This document shows positions 43,620 through 54,547 of a stretch of DNA of 64,000 bases, piece by piece (the first letter of the stretch is position 1; the number at the start of each line of letters is the position of its first letter). Source of the stretch: Burkholderiales bacterium. Its GTDB lineage: Bacteria; Pseudomonadota; Gammaproteobacteria; Burkholderiales; Burkholderiaceae_C. The DNA lies in contig JACPYV010000015.1 of assembly GCA_016195825.1 (NCBI GenBank), positions 1 to 64,000 on the forward strand, written 5' to 3'. Below the pieces are notes generated by a model that was not told where the DNA came from, ran no database searches, and was given only the letters and a program-made list of their open reading frames with translations. The translations under genes and the position numbers were made by a program.

Positions 43620-46600
43620 ATGACCTCTCCCCGCTCCCCCGTTCGCATTGCCCTCTGGACCGTCACAGCGCTGGCGGCCCTGGGCACTCTCCTGCTGTTA
43701 ATCGTGACGCTGGCGCTGCCTGGCTGGGTCACCGGCCGCGGCGCTGCGCTGGCCAGCGACGCGCTAGGCCGCCCCGTCCAGATCGCGCAGGCCCGCTTCC
43801 AGCCTTGGCGGCTGGCCGTCGTGTTGGAGGGCTTGCGTATCGCCGGCCCTGCGGCCGACCAGCCGGCCCTGTTCACTCTGGCCAGGCTGGACGCCGCGCT
43901 GTCGCTGCGCTCGCTGCTGCGCGGCCACCTCGTTGTCGAGTCGCTGGCGCTTACCCAGCCCGAACTGCGCCTGGCCCGAACGGCCGATGGCCGCTACGAC
44001 ATCGACGACCTGATCCAGCGCTTTGCCGCCAAACCCGGCGCCCCGGAAGCGCCAGAACCCGAGTTCGCTGTCTACAACATCGAGCTGGCCGATGGCCGCA
44101 TCCTGTTCGACGACCGCCCCGTGCAGCGCAAGCATGAGCTGGCTGCGCTGCACCTGGCCCTGCCTTTCCTGTCAACGCTGGAGACCGACGTCAAGGTCAA
44201 GGTGCAGCCGCAGCTCAGCGGCAGGCTCGACGGCGTCGCCTTCGACAGCCGCGCCGAAGCGCTGCCATTTGCCGACGAGCCCAGCGCCCGTCTGTCGCTC
44301 AAGCTGGCCGGCTTGGACCTGGCCCCGCTGGCTGCCTACCTGCCGGCCAGCGCCCCCGTACGCCTGGGCACTGGCAAGCTGGACGTCGACCTGGCGCTGG
44401 ACTTCGCCGAGCGCCCCAAGCAGCCGCCCGGGGTCAAGCTCAGCGGTGGCGTGCAGCTGCGCGACCTGGCCTTGACCCTGCCGGACGGCCAGCCGCTGCT
44501 CGGCTGGCAGCGGCTCAGCCTGCCGCTGGCCGATGTGCAGCCGCTGCGCCGCCAGCTGGGCTTCGGCCAGATCCTGCTCGAAGCGCCCACGGGCTGGCTG
44601 CGGCCGCTGCCTGCGGGCCCGGCAAGTCCGGCCGAGCCCGCTACGTCGGCCGCGCAACCCTGGCAGTTCAGCGTTGCTGGCGTGGAGGTCAAGGACGGCC
44701 GCTTCACCGCGCGCGACCTGGTGCTGGACGCCATCCAGCTCAAGCTCGCCGCCACCGCCTGGCCGCTGAAGGCACCCACCCAGCTTGACGCTAGCCTGCG
44801 CCTGGACCAGGCTAGGCTGAGCACCTATGCCAGGTTGTCGCCCGAGGCACTGGAGGCCGATGTCGAACTGAACGGTCTCGCGCTGGAGCGCCTGTCGGCC
44901 TGGCTGCCGCTGCCAGCGGGTACCCGGCTTACGGCCGGCGTGTCCACCAAGGCGGCGCTGAGCGTGAAGGTCCCTCTGGCTGACGGCGCGGCCGACCGCG
45001 CCAGGCTGACCCTCAGCCAGCTGCACGTGGCCGACGCACGCCTCGCCTTGCAAGGCAAGCCGCTGTTCACGCTGACCGCCGCGCAGCTGGACCAGGGCGA
45101 GATCGACCCCGCCGCCCACGCCATCCGCCTGGGCAAGCTGACGCTGGACGCGCCGCGCGCCCAGATTGCCCGGGAGCGCGATGGCCGGCTCAATATCGCG
45201 GCGCTGCTGCCGCCCAACAGCACGGCTTCGGCGCCCGCCGGCCCGGCCTGGAAGCTGCAGCTGGCCGGCCTGGCGGTCGAACGCGGCGCACTGCGCTGGC
45301 GCGACGCCGCGGTTCCCGATGGCGTGGCACCTGTGGCCGTTGCCGTCGAGCCGCTGCAACTGCAACTGGGCGCGCTCGCCTGGCCCCCGGCCGCGCCCAT
45401 CCAGTCCCGGATGACGACGCAACTGGCCGCGCTGGGGGCCAACGACCAGCCCGTCAGTGCAAGCGGCGGCAGCCTGCAGTGGACCGGGCGCATTGGTCTG
45501 GCGCCGTTGTCGGCCGCCGGCAGCCTGCAGGCCAAGGCCTTGCCGCTGCAGCTCTTCAATGCTTACCTCGACCCGGCCTGGGGTCTGCACCTTCAGCGCG
45601 CCGAGCTCGGGCTGAAGGCTGACGTCACGGCCGCGCAGCAGGCGAGCGGCACCTGGGCCGCCAGCGCCGGTGGCGACGTGCGCGTGGGCCCACTGGCACT
45701 GATGCAGGCCCGCGTGGTTGACGGCCAGCGTGTCGTCGGCGAAGACTTGCTGAACTGGCAGGTGCTGCAACTCGACGGCCTCAAGCTCTCGCTGGCGCCG
45801 GGCGCGCCTGCCCGGTTGTCCGTGCAGGACGCGTTGCTGGACGACGCCTACGCCCGCCTCATCATCAACGAGCAGGGACGCTTCAATCTGCGTGACATCG
45901 GCCCGGCAGAGGCCGCGTCTGCAGCCGCGGCGTCAGCGGCGTCAGCGGCGTCAGCGTCAGCGTCAGCGGCGTCGGCGCCCGAGTTCGCGGCCGAGCGCAT
46001 CCGCGTCAACCGCAGCACCGTCGACTTCAGCGACCGCTTCGTGCGCCCCAACTACAGCGCCCGCCTGACCGAACTGCAGGGCTCACTGGGCGCCTTCTCG
46101 TCGACGAACACGCAAATGGCACCGCTGACCGTGCGCGGCAAGGTCGCCGGCACCGGCCTGCTGGAGATCGACGGCCAGCTCAAGCCCGGCGCGCCGCTGG
46201 CCATGAACGTGCAGGCGAACGCCACCGACATCGAGCTGGCGCCGCTGTCCACCTACGCCGGCAAGTACGCCGGCTATGCCATCGAGCGCGGCAAGCTGTC
46301 TGCAAAATTGCGCTACGAGATCGAGCCCGGCGGCCAGCTCGTGGCCAGCAACCAGCTCATCCTGAACCAGCTGACCTTCGGCGAACGCGTCGACAGTCCT
46401 GACGCGACCTCGCTACCGGTGCGCTTCGCGGTCGCGCTGCTGAAGGACCGCGATGGCGTCATCGACATCAACCTGCCGGTCAGCGGCTCGCTGAACGACC
46501 CGCAATTCAGCATCGGCGGCCTGGTCTGGAAGCTCTTCCTCAACCTGATCGGCAAGGCGCTGACCTCGCCGTTCGCGCTGTTCAGCGGCAGCGATGCGCC

Positions 46601-47102
46601 GGAGGAGGCGCAGATTGCCTTCACGCCCGGCAGCGCCGAGCTGGTGGCGGTGGACAAGCTCGACCGCATCGCCAAGCTGCTGGTGGACAAGCCCGGCGTG
46701 CAGCTGACGCTGACCGGCATGGCCGGCATCGCGGCCGAAGGCCAGGCCATCCGCGAGCAGCGCCTGGCCGCCGCGCTGAAGGGCGAGAACGCCGCCACGC
46801 CGGACGCCGCGCTGAAGCGCCTCTACCAGGCGACCAAGCTGCCCAACAAGCCTAAGAACCTGCTGGGCCTGGCCAAGGACCTGCCTCCCGAGCAGATGCG
46901 CGGACTGCTGATGGGCAGCTACGCCGTCGACGACGAAACGCTGCGCCAACTGGCCGTGGCCCGCGCCGTTGTGGTGCGAGATGCGCTGCTGGCCCGTGGC
47001 GCCCCCAATGCCCGCGTCTTCCTCGCCGCGCCCAAGCTCTGCGACGGGGCTTGCGACGAAGCCTGGCGCCCCCACGTCGAGCTCACCCTCGGCGCCCATT
47101 GA
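43620..47102 (+). CDS. Large AsmA-like DUF748 envelope protein
   Basis: Membrane-anchored periplasmic protein of 1160 residues. One N-terminal helix (LAALGTLLLLIVTLALPGWV) is followed by long beta-rich repeats of the AsmA/YhdP type (LRIAGPAADQPALFTLARLD, FLSTLETDVKVKVQPQLSGR), with the DUF748 region from about residue 700 (TVDFSDRFVRPNYSARLTEL, GLLEIDGQLKPGAPLAMNVQ, ELAPLSTYAGKYAGYAIERGKL). The C-terminal 200 residues resemble an OmpA-like end (FTPGSAELVAVDKLDRIAKLL). An Ala/Ser tract lies near residues 765-790. Family members help move lipids between membranes; here the role is inferred. Start ATG 43620. Confidence 0.85.
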   Translation: MTSPRSPVRIALWTVTALAALGTLLLLIVTLALPGWVTGRGAALASDALGRPVQIAQARFQPWRLAVVLEGLRIAGPAADQPALFTLARLDAALSLRSLLRGHLVVESLALTQPELRLARTADGRYDIDDLIQRFAAKPGAPEAPEPEFAVYNIELADGRILFDDRPVQRKHELAALHLALPFLSTLETDVKVKVQPQLSGRLDGVAFDSRAEALPFADEPSARLSLKLAGLDLAPLAAYLPASAPVRLGTGKLDVDLALDFAERPKQPPGVKLSGGVQLRDLALTLPDGQPLLGWQRLSLPLADVQPLRRQLGFGQILLEAPTGWLRPLPAGPASPAEPATSAAQPWQFSVAGVEVKDGRFTARDLVLDAIQLKLAATAWPLKAPTQLDASLRLDQARLSTYARLSPEALEADVELNGLALERLSAWLPLPAGTRLTAGVSTKAALSVKVPLADGAADRARLTLSQLHVADARLALQGKPLFTLTAAQLDQGEIDPAAHAIRLGKLTLDAPRAQIARERDGRLNIAALLPPNSTASAPAGPAWKLQLAGLAVERGALRWRDAAVPDGVAPVAVAVEPLQLQLGALAWPPAAPIQSRMTTQLAALGANDQPVSASGGSLQWTGRIGLAPLSAAGSLQAKALPLQLFNAYLDPAWGLHLQRAELGLKADVTAAQQASGTWAASAGGDVRVGPLALMQARVVDGQRVVGEDLLNWQVLQLDGLKLSLAPGAPARLSVQDALLDDAYARLIINEQGRFNLRDIGPAEAASAAAASAASAASASASAASAPEFAAERIRVNRSTVDFSDRFVRPNYSARLTELQGSLGAFSSTNTQMAPLTVRGKVAGTGLLEIDGQLKPGAPLAMNVQANATDIELAPLSTYAGKYAGYAIERGKLSAKLRYEIEPGGQLVASNQLILNQLTFGERVDSPDATSLPVRFAVALLKDRDGVIDINLPVSGSLNDPQFSIGGLVWKLFLNLIGKALTSPFALFSGSDAPEEAQIAFTPGSAELVAVDKLDRIAKLLVDKPGVQLTLTGMAGIAAEGQAIREQRLAAALKGENAATPDAALKRLYQATKLPNKPKNLLGLAKDLPPEQMRGLLMGSYAVDDETLRQLAVARAVVVRDALLARGAPNARVFLAAPKLCDGACDEAWRPHVELTLGAH
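45929..45979 (+). repeat. GCGTCA-type short tandem repeat inside the DUF748 gene
   Basis: About 51 bases of imperfect gcgtca/gcg units (cggcgtcagcggcgtcag, then cagcgtcagcgtcagcgg) encode the Ala/Ser tract. Unit changes are multiples of three, so slippage would alter length without breaking the frame. Confidence 0.7.
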
Positions 47103-47112
47103 AAGTCATCCC

Positions 47113-47649
47113 ATGCCTGTTACGAACCTTGAACGCATCACCCTGGCCGGCGGCTGCTTCTGGTGCCTGGAAGCCGTCTACGAGCGGGTACGCGGTGTAC
47201 ATCACGTTGAGAACGGCTACAGCAACGGCCAGGGCCCCCAACCCAGCTACGAGGCCGTCTGCGGCGGCAACACCGGCTATGCCGAGGTCGTGCGCATCGA
47301 TTTCGACCCGGCCGAGGTGTCGCTGCGCGAGCTACTGGAAGTGTTCTTCACCATCCACGACCCGACAACGCTGAACCGCCAGGGCGCCGACGTCGGCACG
47401 CAATACCGGTCGGGCATCTACTGGCACACCGAGGCGCAGCGTGCGCTGGCGGCCGAGGTGCTGAAGGATGCCAACGACCACCACGCCGGCCGGGTCGTCA
47501 CTGAGCTGCTGCCCGAGGCCAGCTACCACCCGGCCGAGGCCTACCACCAGCATTACTACGCCCGCAACCCGGAGCAGGGCTATTGCGCGTTCGTCGTCGC
47601 GGGCAAAGTGGACAAGTTCCTGGCCAGCTTCAAGCGTCTGGTCAAGTGA
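47113..47649 (+). CDS. msrA: Peptide methionine sulfoxide reductase MsrA
   Basis: Repair enzyme of 178 residues reducing methionine-S-sulfoxide. The catalytic motif is LAGGCFWCLEAVYERV, with the Cys in GCFWC; further GYSNGQ, YAEVVRIDFDP, NRQGADVGTQYRSGIYW and EDYHQHY-type AEAYHQHYYARNP. Ten bases after the DUF748 gene and TGATG-coupled to the ABC ATPase, so perhaps one transcript. Confidence 0.95.
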   Translation: MPVTNLERITLAGGCFWCLEAVYERVRGVHHVENGYSNGQGPQPSYEAVCGGNTGYAEVVRIDFDPAEVSLRELLEVFFTIHDPTTLNRQGADVGTQYRSGIYWHTEAQRALAAEVLKDANDHHAGRVVTELLPEASYHPAEAYHQHYYARNPEQGYCAFVVAGKVDKFLASFKRLVK

Positions 47650-48290
47650 TGCTGGGCTGGAGCGGCCTGCGCCATCACTACGACGGCGGCGCCGGGATCG
47701 CGTATACCGATTTCGCGCTGCCCGCGGGGCAGCATCTGCTATTGCGCGGTGCGTCGGGCTCCGGCAAGTCGACGCTGCTGGCTTTGCTGGCCGGGCTGCT
47801 GCGGGTGCAGCAGGGCGAACTCGTCGTGGCGGGCACGACGCTCACCGACATGCGCCCACGCGCTCTAGACGCGTGGCGCGGCGCGACGCTGGGTGTGGTG
47901 CCACAACGCTTGCACTTGAGCGACGCGCTGAGCGTGTCCGAAAACCTCGCGATGCCGGCCCTGGCGGCCGGGCAGGGCGCTGACCCGGCCCGCGCCGCCG
48001 AGTTGCTGGCCGCGCTGGACATCGCCGAGCTGGCTGGACGGCGGCCGCACCAACTCAGCGTCGGCCAGGCCCAGCGCGTGGCGCTGGCCCGCGCGCTAAT
48101 GCGCCGGCCGCGCCTGCTGCTGGCCGACGAACCCAGCGCCAATCTGGACGACGAGCACACGCTGCACATGCTGGCCCTGCTGCTGGATGCGGCGGAACGC
48201 GAGGGCTGCACGCTGGTCATCGCCAGCCACGATGCTCGCGTCGTCGAGGCTCTGAGTGCGCGAGATGACGTCGCCGAGGTGGTGCTGTGA
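47649..48290 (+). CDS. LolD/MacB-type ABC transporter ATPase
   Basis: ATPase of 213 residues. Walker A LRGASGSGKSTLLALLAG, Q-loop in VVPQRLHLSDALSVSEN, signature LSVGQAQRVALARALM and Walker B LLLADEPSANLDDE followed by the His switch IASHDAR. FtsX-type permease follows with a GTGA overlap, giving a MacB/LolCDE-like mechanotransmission pair. Substrate unknown. Starts TGATG-coupled to msrA. Confidence 0.9.
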   Translation: MLGWSGLRHHYDGGAGIAYTDFALPAGQHLLLRGASGSGKSTLLALLAGLLRVQQGELVVAGTTLTDMRPRALDAWRGATLGVVPQRLHLSDALSVSENLAMPALAAGQGADPARAAELLAALDIAELAGRRPHQLSVGQAQRVALARALMRRPRLLLADEPSANLDDEHTLHMLALLLDAAEREGCTLVIASHDARVVEALSARDDVAEVVL

Positions 48291-49471
48291 TCCGGCTTGC
48301 GTGGCGATATCTCTGGTCCAGCCCGCTGACCACGGCGCTGAACCTGCTGCTTCTGACGCTGGGCCTGGCGGCCGTCACCTTCGTGCTGCGCGCAAGCGCC
48401 CAAGTCGAGGCCGGGCTGAAACGTGACCTGGCCAGCATCGACCTCGTCGTCGGTGCCAAGGGCAGCCCGATGCAGATCATGCTGGCCGGAGTGTTCCACC
48501 TGGATGCGCCGACGGGCAACATCCCGCTGGCGACGCTGGAGCTGCTCAAGAAGCAGCCGCTGGTCGCGCAGGCCGTGCCGCTGTCGCTAGGCGACTCCTT
48601 CCACGGCTACCGGATTGCCGGCACGACGCCGGACTACCTTGATCTCTACGGCGCCAGGCTGGGGCAGGGCGCCTTGTGGACACAGCCCATGCAGGCGGTG
48701 CTGGGCGCCGAAGTCGCACGCACCAGCGGCCTGAAGCCCGGCGACCGCTTTGCCGGCAGCCATGGCCTGGCCGAGGGCGGCGGCGCGCATGGCGATCATC
48801 AGTTCGAGGTGGTAGGCGTGCTGGCCGAGTCCGGCAGCGTGCTGGATCGCCTCGTGCTGACGGACCTGGCCTCGGTCTGGGAGGTGCATGAAGATCACCA
48901 TGCCGCCCACGACGAGGACGCACCCAGGGAGATCACGTTAGCGCTGGTGCGTTACCGCAGTCCGCTGGCGGCGGTGATGCTGCCGCGCTGGGTCAACGCC
49001 CGGGACGGCCTGCAGTCCGCCGCGCCGGCGCTGGAGACAGCCCGGTTGATGCGGCTGGTCGGTGCGGGCACCGAGGTACTGCGCGGCTTCGGCATCGTGC
49101 TGCTGGCGGCTGCCGGTCTGTCGGTCTGGGTCGCGCTGCTGCATGCGGTGCGGGCGCGCCAGGGAGACTTAGCCATGCTGCGCATGCTGGGTGCACCAGC
49201 CCGCCGCGTTGCCGCACTGATTGCGCTGGAGGCCTTGCTGCTGGCGGGCCTGGCCACCCTGCTGGGGCTGGTGGCGGGGCATGGCCTCGTCACCGTGCTG
49301 GAGCGCCTGCTGGCCGAGCGCCAGTCGCTGCGCCTGGGCGCCTTGGGCCTGAGCGACGCAGAATGGCTGGTGCCGCTGCTGGCCGGTGCCCTCGCGCTGC
49401 TGGCCGCGGCCTGGCCAGCGTGGCGGGCCTACCGGCTGGATGTCACAACACTGCTGCAAGCTCCACGCTGA
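48287..49471 (+). CDS. FtsX/MacB-like ABC permease
   Basis: Membrane protein of 394 residues with four helices: N-terminal (LNLLLLTLGLAAVTFVL) and three C-terminal (FGIVLLAAAGLSVWVALLHAV, ALLLAGLATLLGLVAGHGLV, LVPLLAGALALLAAAWPAW), and a periplasmic domain of about 230 residues between. It carries the FtsX-like sequence ARQGDLAMLRMLGAPARRVAAL. A His-rich stretch (EVHEDHHAAHDEDAPRE, about residues 199-215) in the periplasmic loop could bind metal. Starts with GTG in a GTGA overlap. Confidence 0.87.
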   Translation: MIRLAWRYLWSSPLTTALNLLLLTLGLAAVTFVLRASAQVEAGLKRDLASIDLVVGAKGSPMQIMLAGVFHLDAPTGNIPLATLELLKKQPLVAQAVPLSLGDSFHGYRIAGTTPDYLDLYGARLGQGALWTQPMQAVLGAEVARTSGLKPGDRFAGSHGLAEGGGAHGDHQFEVVGVLAESGSVLDRLVLTDLASVWEVHEDHHAAHDEDAPREITLALVRYRSPLAAVMLPRWVNARDGLQSAAPALETARLMRLVGAGTEVLRGFGIVLLAAAGLSVWVALLHAVRARQGDLAMLRMLGAPARRVAALIALEALLLAGLATLLGLVAGHGLVTVLERLLAERQSLRLGALGLSDAEWLVPLLAGALALLAAAWPAWRAYRLDVTTLLQAPR

Positions 49472-49491
49472 GCGCCCACAATCCGAGCATC

Positions 49492-49986
49492 ATGAAGTTC
49501 ATACCCGTTCTCGCCCTCTGCCTGGCCACCGCTGCAGCGATGGCTCAAACCCCACCCGCGTCACTGGGCATGGGCCAGGGCCCGGGCTACCACGACCCGC
49601 GCAGCCCCTTCAAGCCGCTGGAGGAGCGCTCCGACATCGTGTCGTGGAAGCTGCTGTCCCAAGTCACCGCCAAGGCCGAGAAGAAGAAGATCGTGCCGAC
49701 CTTCCCGGCCGCCGTGCAGGCCATGGACCGCAAGACAGTGAAGGTGCAGGGCTTCATGATGCCACTGGAGGCCGGCGACAAGCAGCAGCATTTCCTGCTG
49801 TCCTCCGTGCCGACAACCTGCTCGTTCTGCGTGCCGGCCGGCCCCGAAGGCCTGGTCGAGGTGCGCACCAGGAAACCGGTGCGCTACACGCTGGAGCCGG
49901 TCGTCGTTGAAGGCGTGCTGGCCGTGCTGAACGACGATCCCTACGGCCTGTACTACCGCGTCGAGGACGGCAACGCGGTCAATTAA
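49492..49986 (+). CDS. DUF3299 periplasmic protein
   Basis: Secreted protein of 164 residues: signal [18 protein letters not shown], then a DUF3299-type domain with [20 protein letters not shown] and the conserved [13 protein letters not shown] cysteine pair. It follows the FtsX permease at 20 bases. Similar sets of an FtsX permease, its ATPase and a DUF3299 protein are known near metal-related export genes in other Proteobacteria, and the His-rich loop of the permease points the same way, but the substrate is not shown here. Confidence 0.8.
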   Translation: MKFIPVLALCLATAAAMAQTPPASLGMGQGPGYHDPRSPFKPLEERSDIVSWKLLSQVTAKAEKKKIVPTFPAAVQAMDRKTVKVQGFMMPLEAGDKQQHFLLSSVPTTCSFCVPAGPEGLVEVRTRKPVRYTLEPVVVEGVLAVLNDDPYGLYYRVEDGNAVN

Positions 49987-50618
49987 GGCGCCAGCCGCTC
50001 TTTCAGCCAGGCGCCGGCGTCGAGCCGGAAACTGAGCCGGTCATGCAGGCGCGAGCGGCGCCCCTGCCAGAACTCGAAGCGCTCCGGCACCAGCCGGTAG
50101 CCGCCCCAATGGGGTGGCCGCGCTGGGTTCAACCCGTGTTGAACGGCAGCTTTCGCGGCGTTGGCGACCAGCACGGCGCGCGAACTGATGACGCGGCTCT
50201 GCGGCGAGGCCCAGGCGCCCAGACGCGAATCCAGCGGCCGGCTCTTGAAGTAGTCGTCCGACTCCCGATCGGACGTCTTCTCGACGCGGCCCTCGATACG
50301 CACCACCCGCTCCATCTCTACCCAATGGAATTGCAACGCGGCGTAAGGATTCAGCGCTAACTCCTCGCCTTTGCGGCTTTCGTAGTTGGTGAACCAGACC
50401 ATGCCATCCGCGTCAAAGCCCTTCAGCAGCACTACGCGGGTGGACGGTCGGCCGTTGGCGCCGACCGTGGCGACGGTCATGGCCGTGGGCTCGGAGACGT
50501 CATGGGCAATGGCCTCGTCCATCCAGCGCTGGAACAGCGCCAACGGCCCCTGCATGGCCTCGGCCTCGTCCAGCTCCCCCAGTTCGTAGCTCTTTCGGAA
50601 ATCGCTCAGCTTGCTCAT
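49983..50618 (-). CDS. pdxH: Pyridoxine/pyridoxamine 5'-phosphate oxidase
   Basis: FMN enzyme of 211 residues making pyridoxal phosphate. Visible: [73 protein letters not shown]-like FMN region and [17 protein letters not shown] at the C-terminus. Start ATG 50618. Its stop overlaps the DUF3299 stop from the other strand (TAA over TTA). Confidence 0.95.
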   Translation of the reverse strand: MSKLSDFRKSYELGELDEAEAMQGPLALFQRWMDEAIAHDVSEPTAMTVATVGANGRPSTRVVLLKGFDADGMVWFTNYESRKGEELALNPYAALQFHWVEMERVVRIEGRVEKTSDRESDDYFKSRPLDSRLGAWASPQSRVISSRAVLVANAAKAAVQHGLNPARPPHWGGYRLVPERFEFWQGRRSRLHDRLSFRLDAGAWLKERLAP

Positions 50619-50724
50619 GGGGGTGAAGTATGCAGACCTTCCCTTAAGTGAACGCCCCAGTTTCAAGAGCAAGGTCACTCGGCATGCTTGTGGCACTGCA
50701 GCAAATGGTGAACAGGCTCCGCTG

Positions 50725-51333
50725 ATGATCAAACGACGTCCCGCCGTCGTCGTGCTTGCCGCAGGACGCGGCTCCCGGTTTCGCGGCTCGGGCCACAAGC
50801 TGGAGCAGCACATGGGCAGCGCTCCCGGCGCAGACACCTTGCTTGCGCGCACGCTCCGCCATGCCATCGCGACGCAGCTGCCCGTTGTCGTCGTGACAAC
50901 GCCGGCGCTGGCCCCCGCAGTGCACAAGCTGATCGCGGCGCGCGATGTCGTGACGCTGGCCGAGCACGACGCCCATGGACGGCCGCAGCCCATCGGCATG
51001 GGGCATTCCATCGTGGCCGGCGTCAGTGCGACGGGGGACGCCGATGGCTGGCTCATCCTGCCGGCCGACATGCCGCTGGTGCAACCGTCCACCATCATGG
51101 CCGTGGCCGAAGGCCTGGAGCGCTACCCCGTCTGCTATGCCCAGTACCGCGGCATCCAGGGGCATCCCGTCGGCTTCGGAACCGAGCTCTATTCCGAGCT
51201 GATGGCCTTGCAGGGCGACGAGGGCGCGCGGCGCATCGTGGCGCGCTACGCGGCCCAGCCGATCACGGTCGACGACCCCGGCGTGCACGTCGACGTTGAC
51301 ACCGCCGAAGACCTCGCGCGCCTGCGCGGCTGA
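50725..51333 (+). CDS. MocA-like nucleotidyltransferase
   Basis: NTP-transferase of 202 residues: [18 protein letters not shown] nucleotide loop, [42 protein letters not shown] with the metal-binding Asp, and [12 protein letters not shown]. Closest to molybdenum-cofactor cytidylyl/guanylyltransferases (MocA/MobA-like). No molybdoenzyme genes lie near, so the exact substrate is open. Stand-alone, convergent with the ChaC gene. Confidence 0.82.
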   Translation: MIKRRPAVVVLAAGRGSRFRGSGHKLEQHMGSAPGADTLLARTLRHAIATQLPVVVVTTPALAPAVHKLIAARDVVTLAEHDAHGRPQPIGMGHSIVAGVSATGDADGWLILPADMPLVQPSTIMAVAEGLERYPVCYAQYRGIQGHPVGFGTELYSELMALQGDEGARRIVARYAAQPITVDDPGVHVDVDTAEDLARLRG

Positions 51334-51334
51334 C

Positions 51335-51958
51335 TCACAGCGGGGCGCACAGCCCGTGCTGCGCAGCCAGGTGGGCCTGACGCTCCAGCTCCATGTCCCG
51401 GATGCCATGCTCGCGCAAACCCTGAACGGTGCGCAGCAGATAGTCCAGCGTCGTGCCGTACTTACCGCGCGCGTGCTGGAAGATGTGCAGCAGTTCGGGC
51501 TCGTGCAAAGGCCCGGTCCAGTTGGGGCTCTGGCGTGACAGCGTGAAGGCCAGCGCCCGCAGCCGGCCGGCACGGGTGTCGCAGTTCAGCCAGCGCGGCT
51601 CGTAGACACCGTTGGGCATCTCGCGTTCCCACAGTCGCGGCAGCACCGCTTCACCGGCGGCGCGCGGGATGCGGTAGACCAGCCCGTGGCAGCTGCCGCC
51701 TGAAATCAGCGCCAGCACCAGCCCCGGCTCTTGCGGCGAGCCACGATTGACGCGTGAGCGCATGCGCAGCACGCGGTGAAAGCCCAGCACATGGGCCGGC
51801 AGCATCTCGGCATACTCGAACTCGGGGCGCCAGATCAGCGAACCGTAGGCGAACAGCAGCAGGTCCTCGCCGCTGGCCCGCCATTCGGCCGTCGTGCGTT
51901 GCAGCAGGTGAGCGCTTCGTGCGGGGCCGTGAGGAATGTTCAGTGCGCGTGACGACAT
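51335..51958 (-). CDS. ChaC-like gamma-glutamylcyclotransferase
   Basis: Protein of 207 residues with the substrate loop LLFAYGSLIWRPEF, GFHRVLRMRSRVNRGSPQ, GGSCHGLVYRIP and WEREMPNGVYEPRWL, typical of the ChaC family that splits glutathione or gamma-glutamyl dipeptides. Start ATG 51958. It is divergent from edd with a 119-base spacer that carries the edd operator. Cytoplasmic. Confidence 0.88.
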   Translation of the reverse strand: MSSRALNIPHGPARSAHLLQRTTAEWRASGEDLLLFAYGSLIWRPEFEYAEMLPAHVLGFHRVLRMRSRVNRGSPQEPGLVLALISGGSCHGLVYRIPRAAGEAVLPRLWEREMPNGVYEPRWLNCDTRAGRLRALAFTLSRQSPNWTGPLHEPELLHIFQHARGKYGTTLDYLLRTVQGLREHGIRDMELERQAHLAAQHGLCAPL

Positions 51959-51996
51959 CGCCTCCTATCTTGTCACGGCGGTACCCATGCCGTAAC

Positions 51997-52012
51997 CCGC
52001 AAGCGCTTGCGG
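51997..52012. promoter_or_regulatory. Palindromic operator upstream of edd
   Basis: CCGCAAGCGCTTGCGG is a perfect 16-bp palindrome with a central CG, the style bound by LacI/GalR-type repressors (compare the PurR box). It lies just upstream of the TAATAT -10 element, where bound repressor would block transcription of edd-eda, and within the ChaC spacer. The regulator is not encoded in this window. Confidence 0.6.
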
Positions 52013-52017
52013 ACAAG

Positions 52018-52023
52018 TAATAT
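52018..52023 (+). promoter_or_regulatory. Probable -10 element of edd-eda promoter
   Basis: TAATAT at 52018-52023, 55 bases before the edd ATG. No clear -35 hexamer lies at 17 bases; the operator occupies the spacer region. A second dyad GGTT-ACGA-AACC (52047-52058) lies between the -10 and the AGGAGA ribosome site at 52067-52072. Confidence 0.45.
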
Positions 52024-52077
52024 GGTTACCTAAATTCCACAGGTCCGGTTACGAAACCACGGCCACAGGAGACTTGC

Positions 52078-53907
<1,830 letters not shown>

Positions 53908-53917
53908 GAATCTGAAG

Positions 53918-54538
53918 ATGCTTGAAACCCTGAGCCTGGCCAGCCACGGCCCCGTCATCCCCGTTATCGTCATCCAGCGCCTGGAAGACGCCGTGCCGCT
54001 GGCCGAGGCCCTTGTCGCCGGTGGCGTGCGTGTGCTGGAAGTGACGCTGCGCACGCCCGTCGCACTGCAGGCCATGGAAGCTATGGCCAGGGTGCCCGGC
54101 GCCATCGTCGGCGCCGGCACTCTGCGCAGCCCGCAGGACGTGACGAACGCTAAGAACGCCGGCTGCCAGTTCGGCGTCAGCCCGGGCTACACCGATGCGC
54201 TGGCTGCCGCCTGCAAGGCCGAAGGCCTGTCGCTGCTGCCCGGCGTGTCGACGGCGTCCGAGGTCATGCAGGCCAACGCGGCGGGCTTCGGCTTTCTGAA
54301 GCTCTTCCCGGCCGTCGCGGTCGGCGGCGTGAGCCTGCTGAAGGCGCTGGGCGGCCCGTTCCCGGACGTGGCCTTCTGTCCCACCGGCGGCATCTCGCTG
54401 GAGACGGCGCCGCAATTCCTCAAGTTGCCCAACGTCAAGGTCTGCGGCGGTTCCTGGCTGACGCCGCAGGATGCGGTCGATGCCAAGGACTGGGCACGCA
54501 TCACGCAGCTGGCTCGCGAGGCCTCGGCATTGCGCTGA
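53918..54538 (+). CDS. eda: KDPG/KHG aldolase
   Basis: Aldolase of 206 residues cleaving 2-keto-3-deoxy-6-phosphogluconate. Class I Schiff-base fold with [45 protein letters not shown] and the catalytic Lys in GFLKLFPA, ending [12 protein letters not shown] and [13 protein letters not shown]. Cotranscribed with edd (10-base gap). Its end nearly meets the convergent binding-protein gene. Confidence 0.96.
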   Translation: MLETLSLASHGPVIPVIVIQRLEDAVPLAEALVAGGVRVLEVTLRTPVALQAMEAMARVPGAIVGAGTLRSPQDVTNAKNAGCQFGVSPGYTDALAAACKAEGLSLLPGVSTASEVMQANAAGFGFLKLFPAVAVGGVSLLKALGGPFPDVAFCPTGGISLETAPQFLKLPNVKVCGGSWLTPQDAVDAKDWARITQLAREASALR

Positions 54539-54547
54539 CCACCGTGC

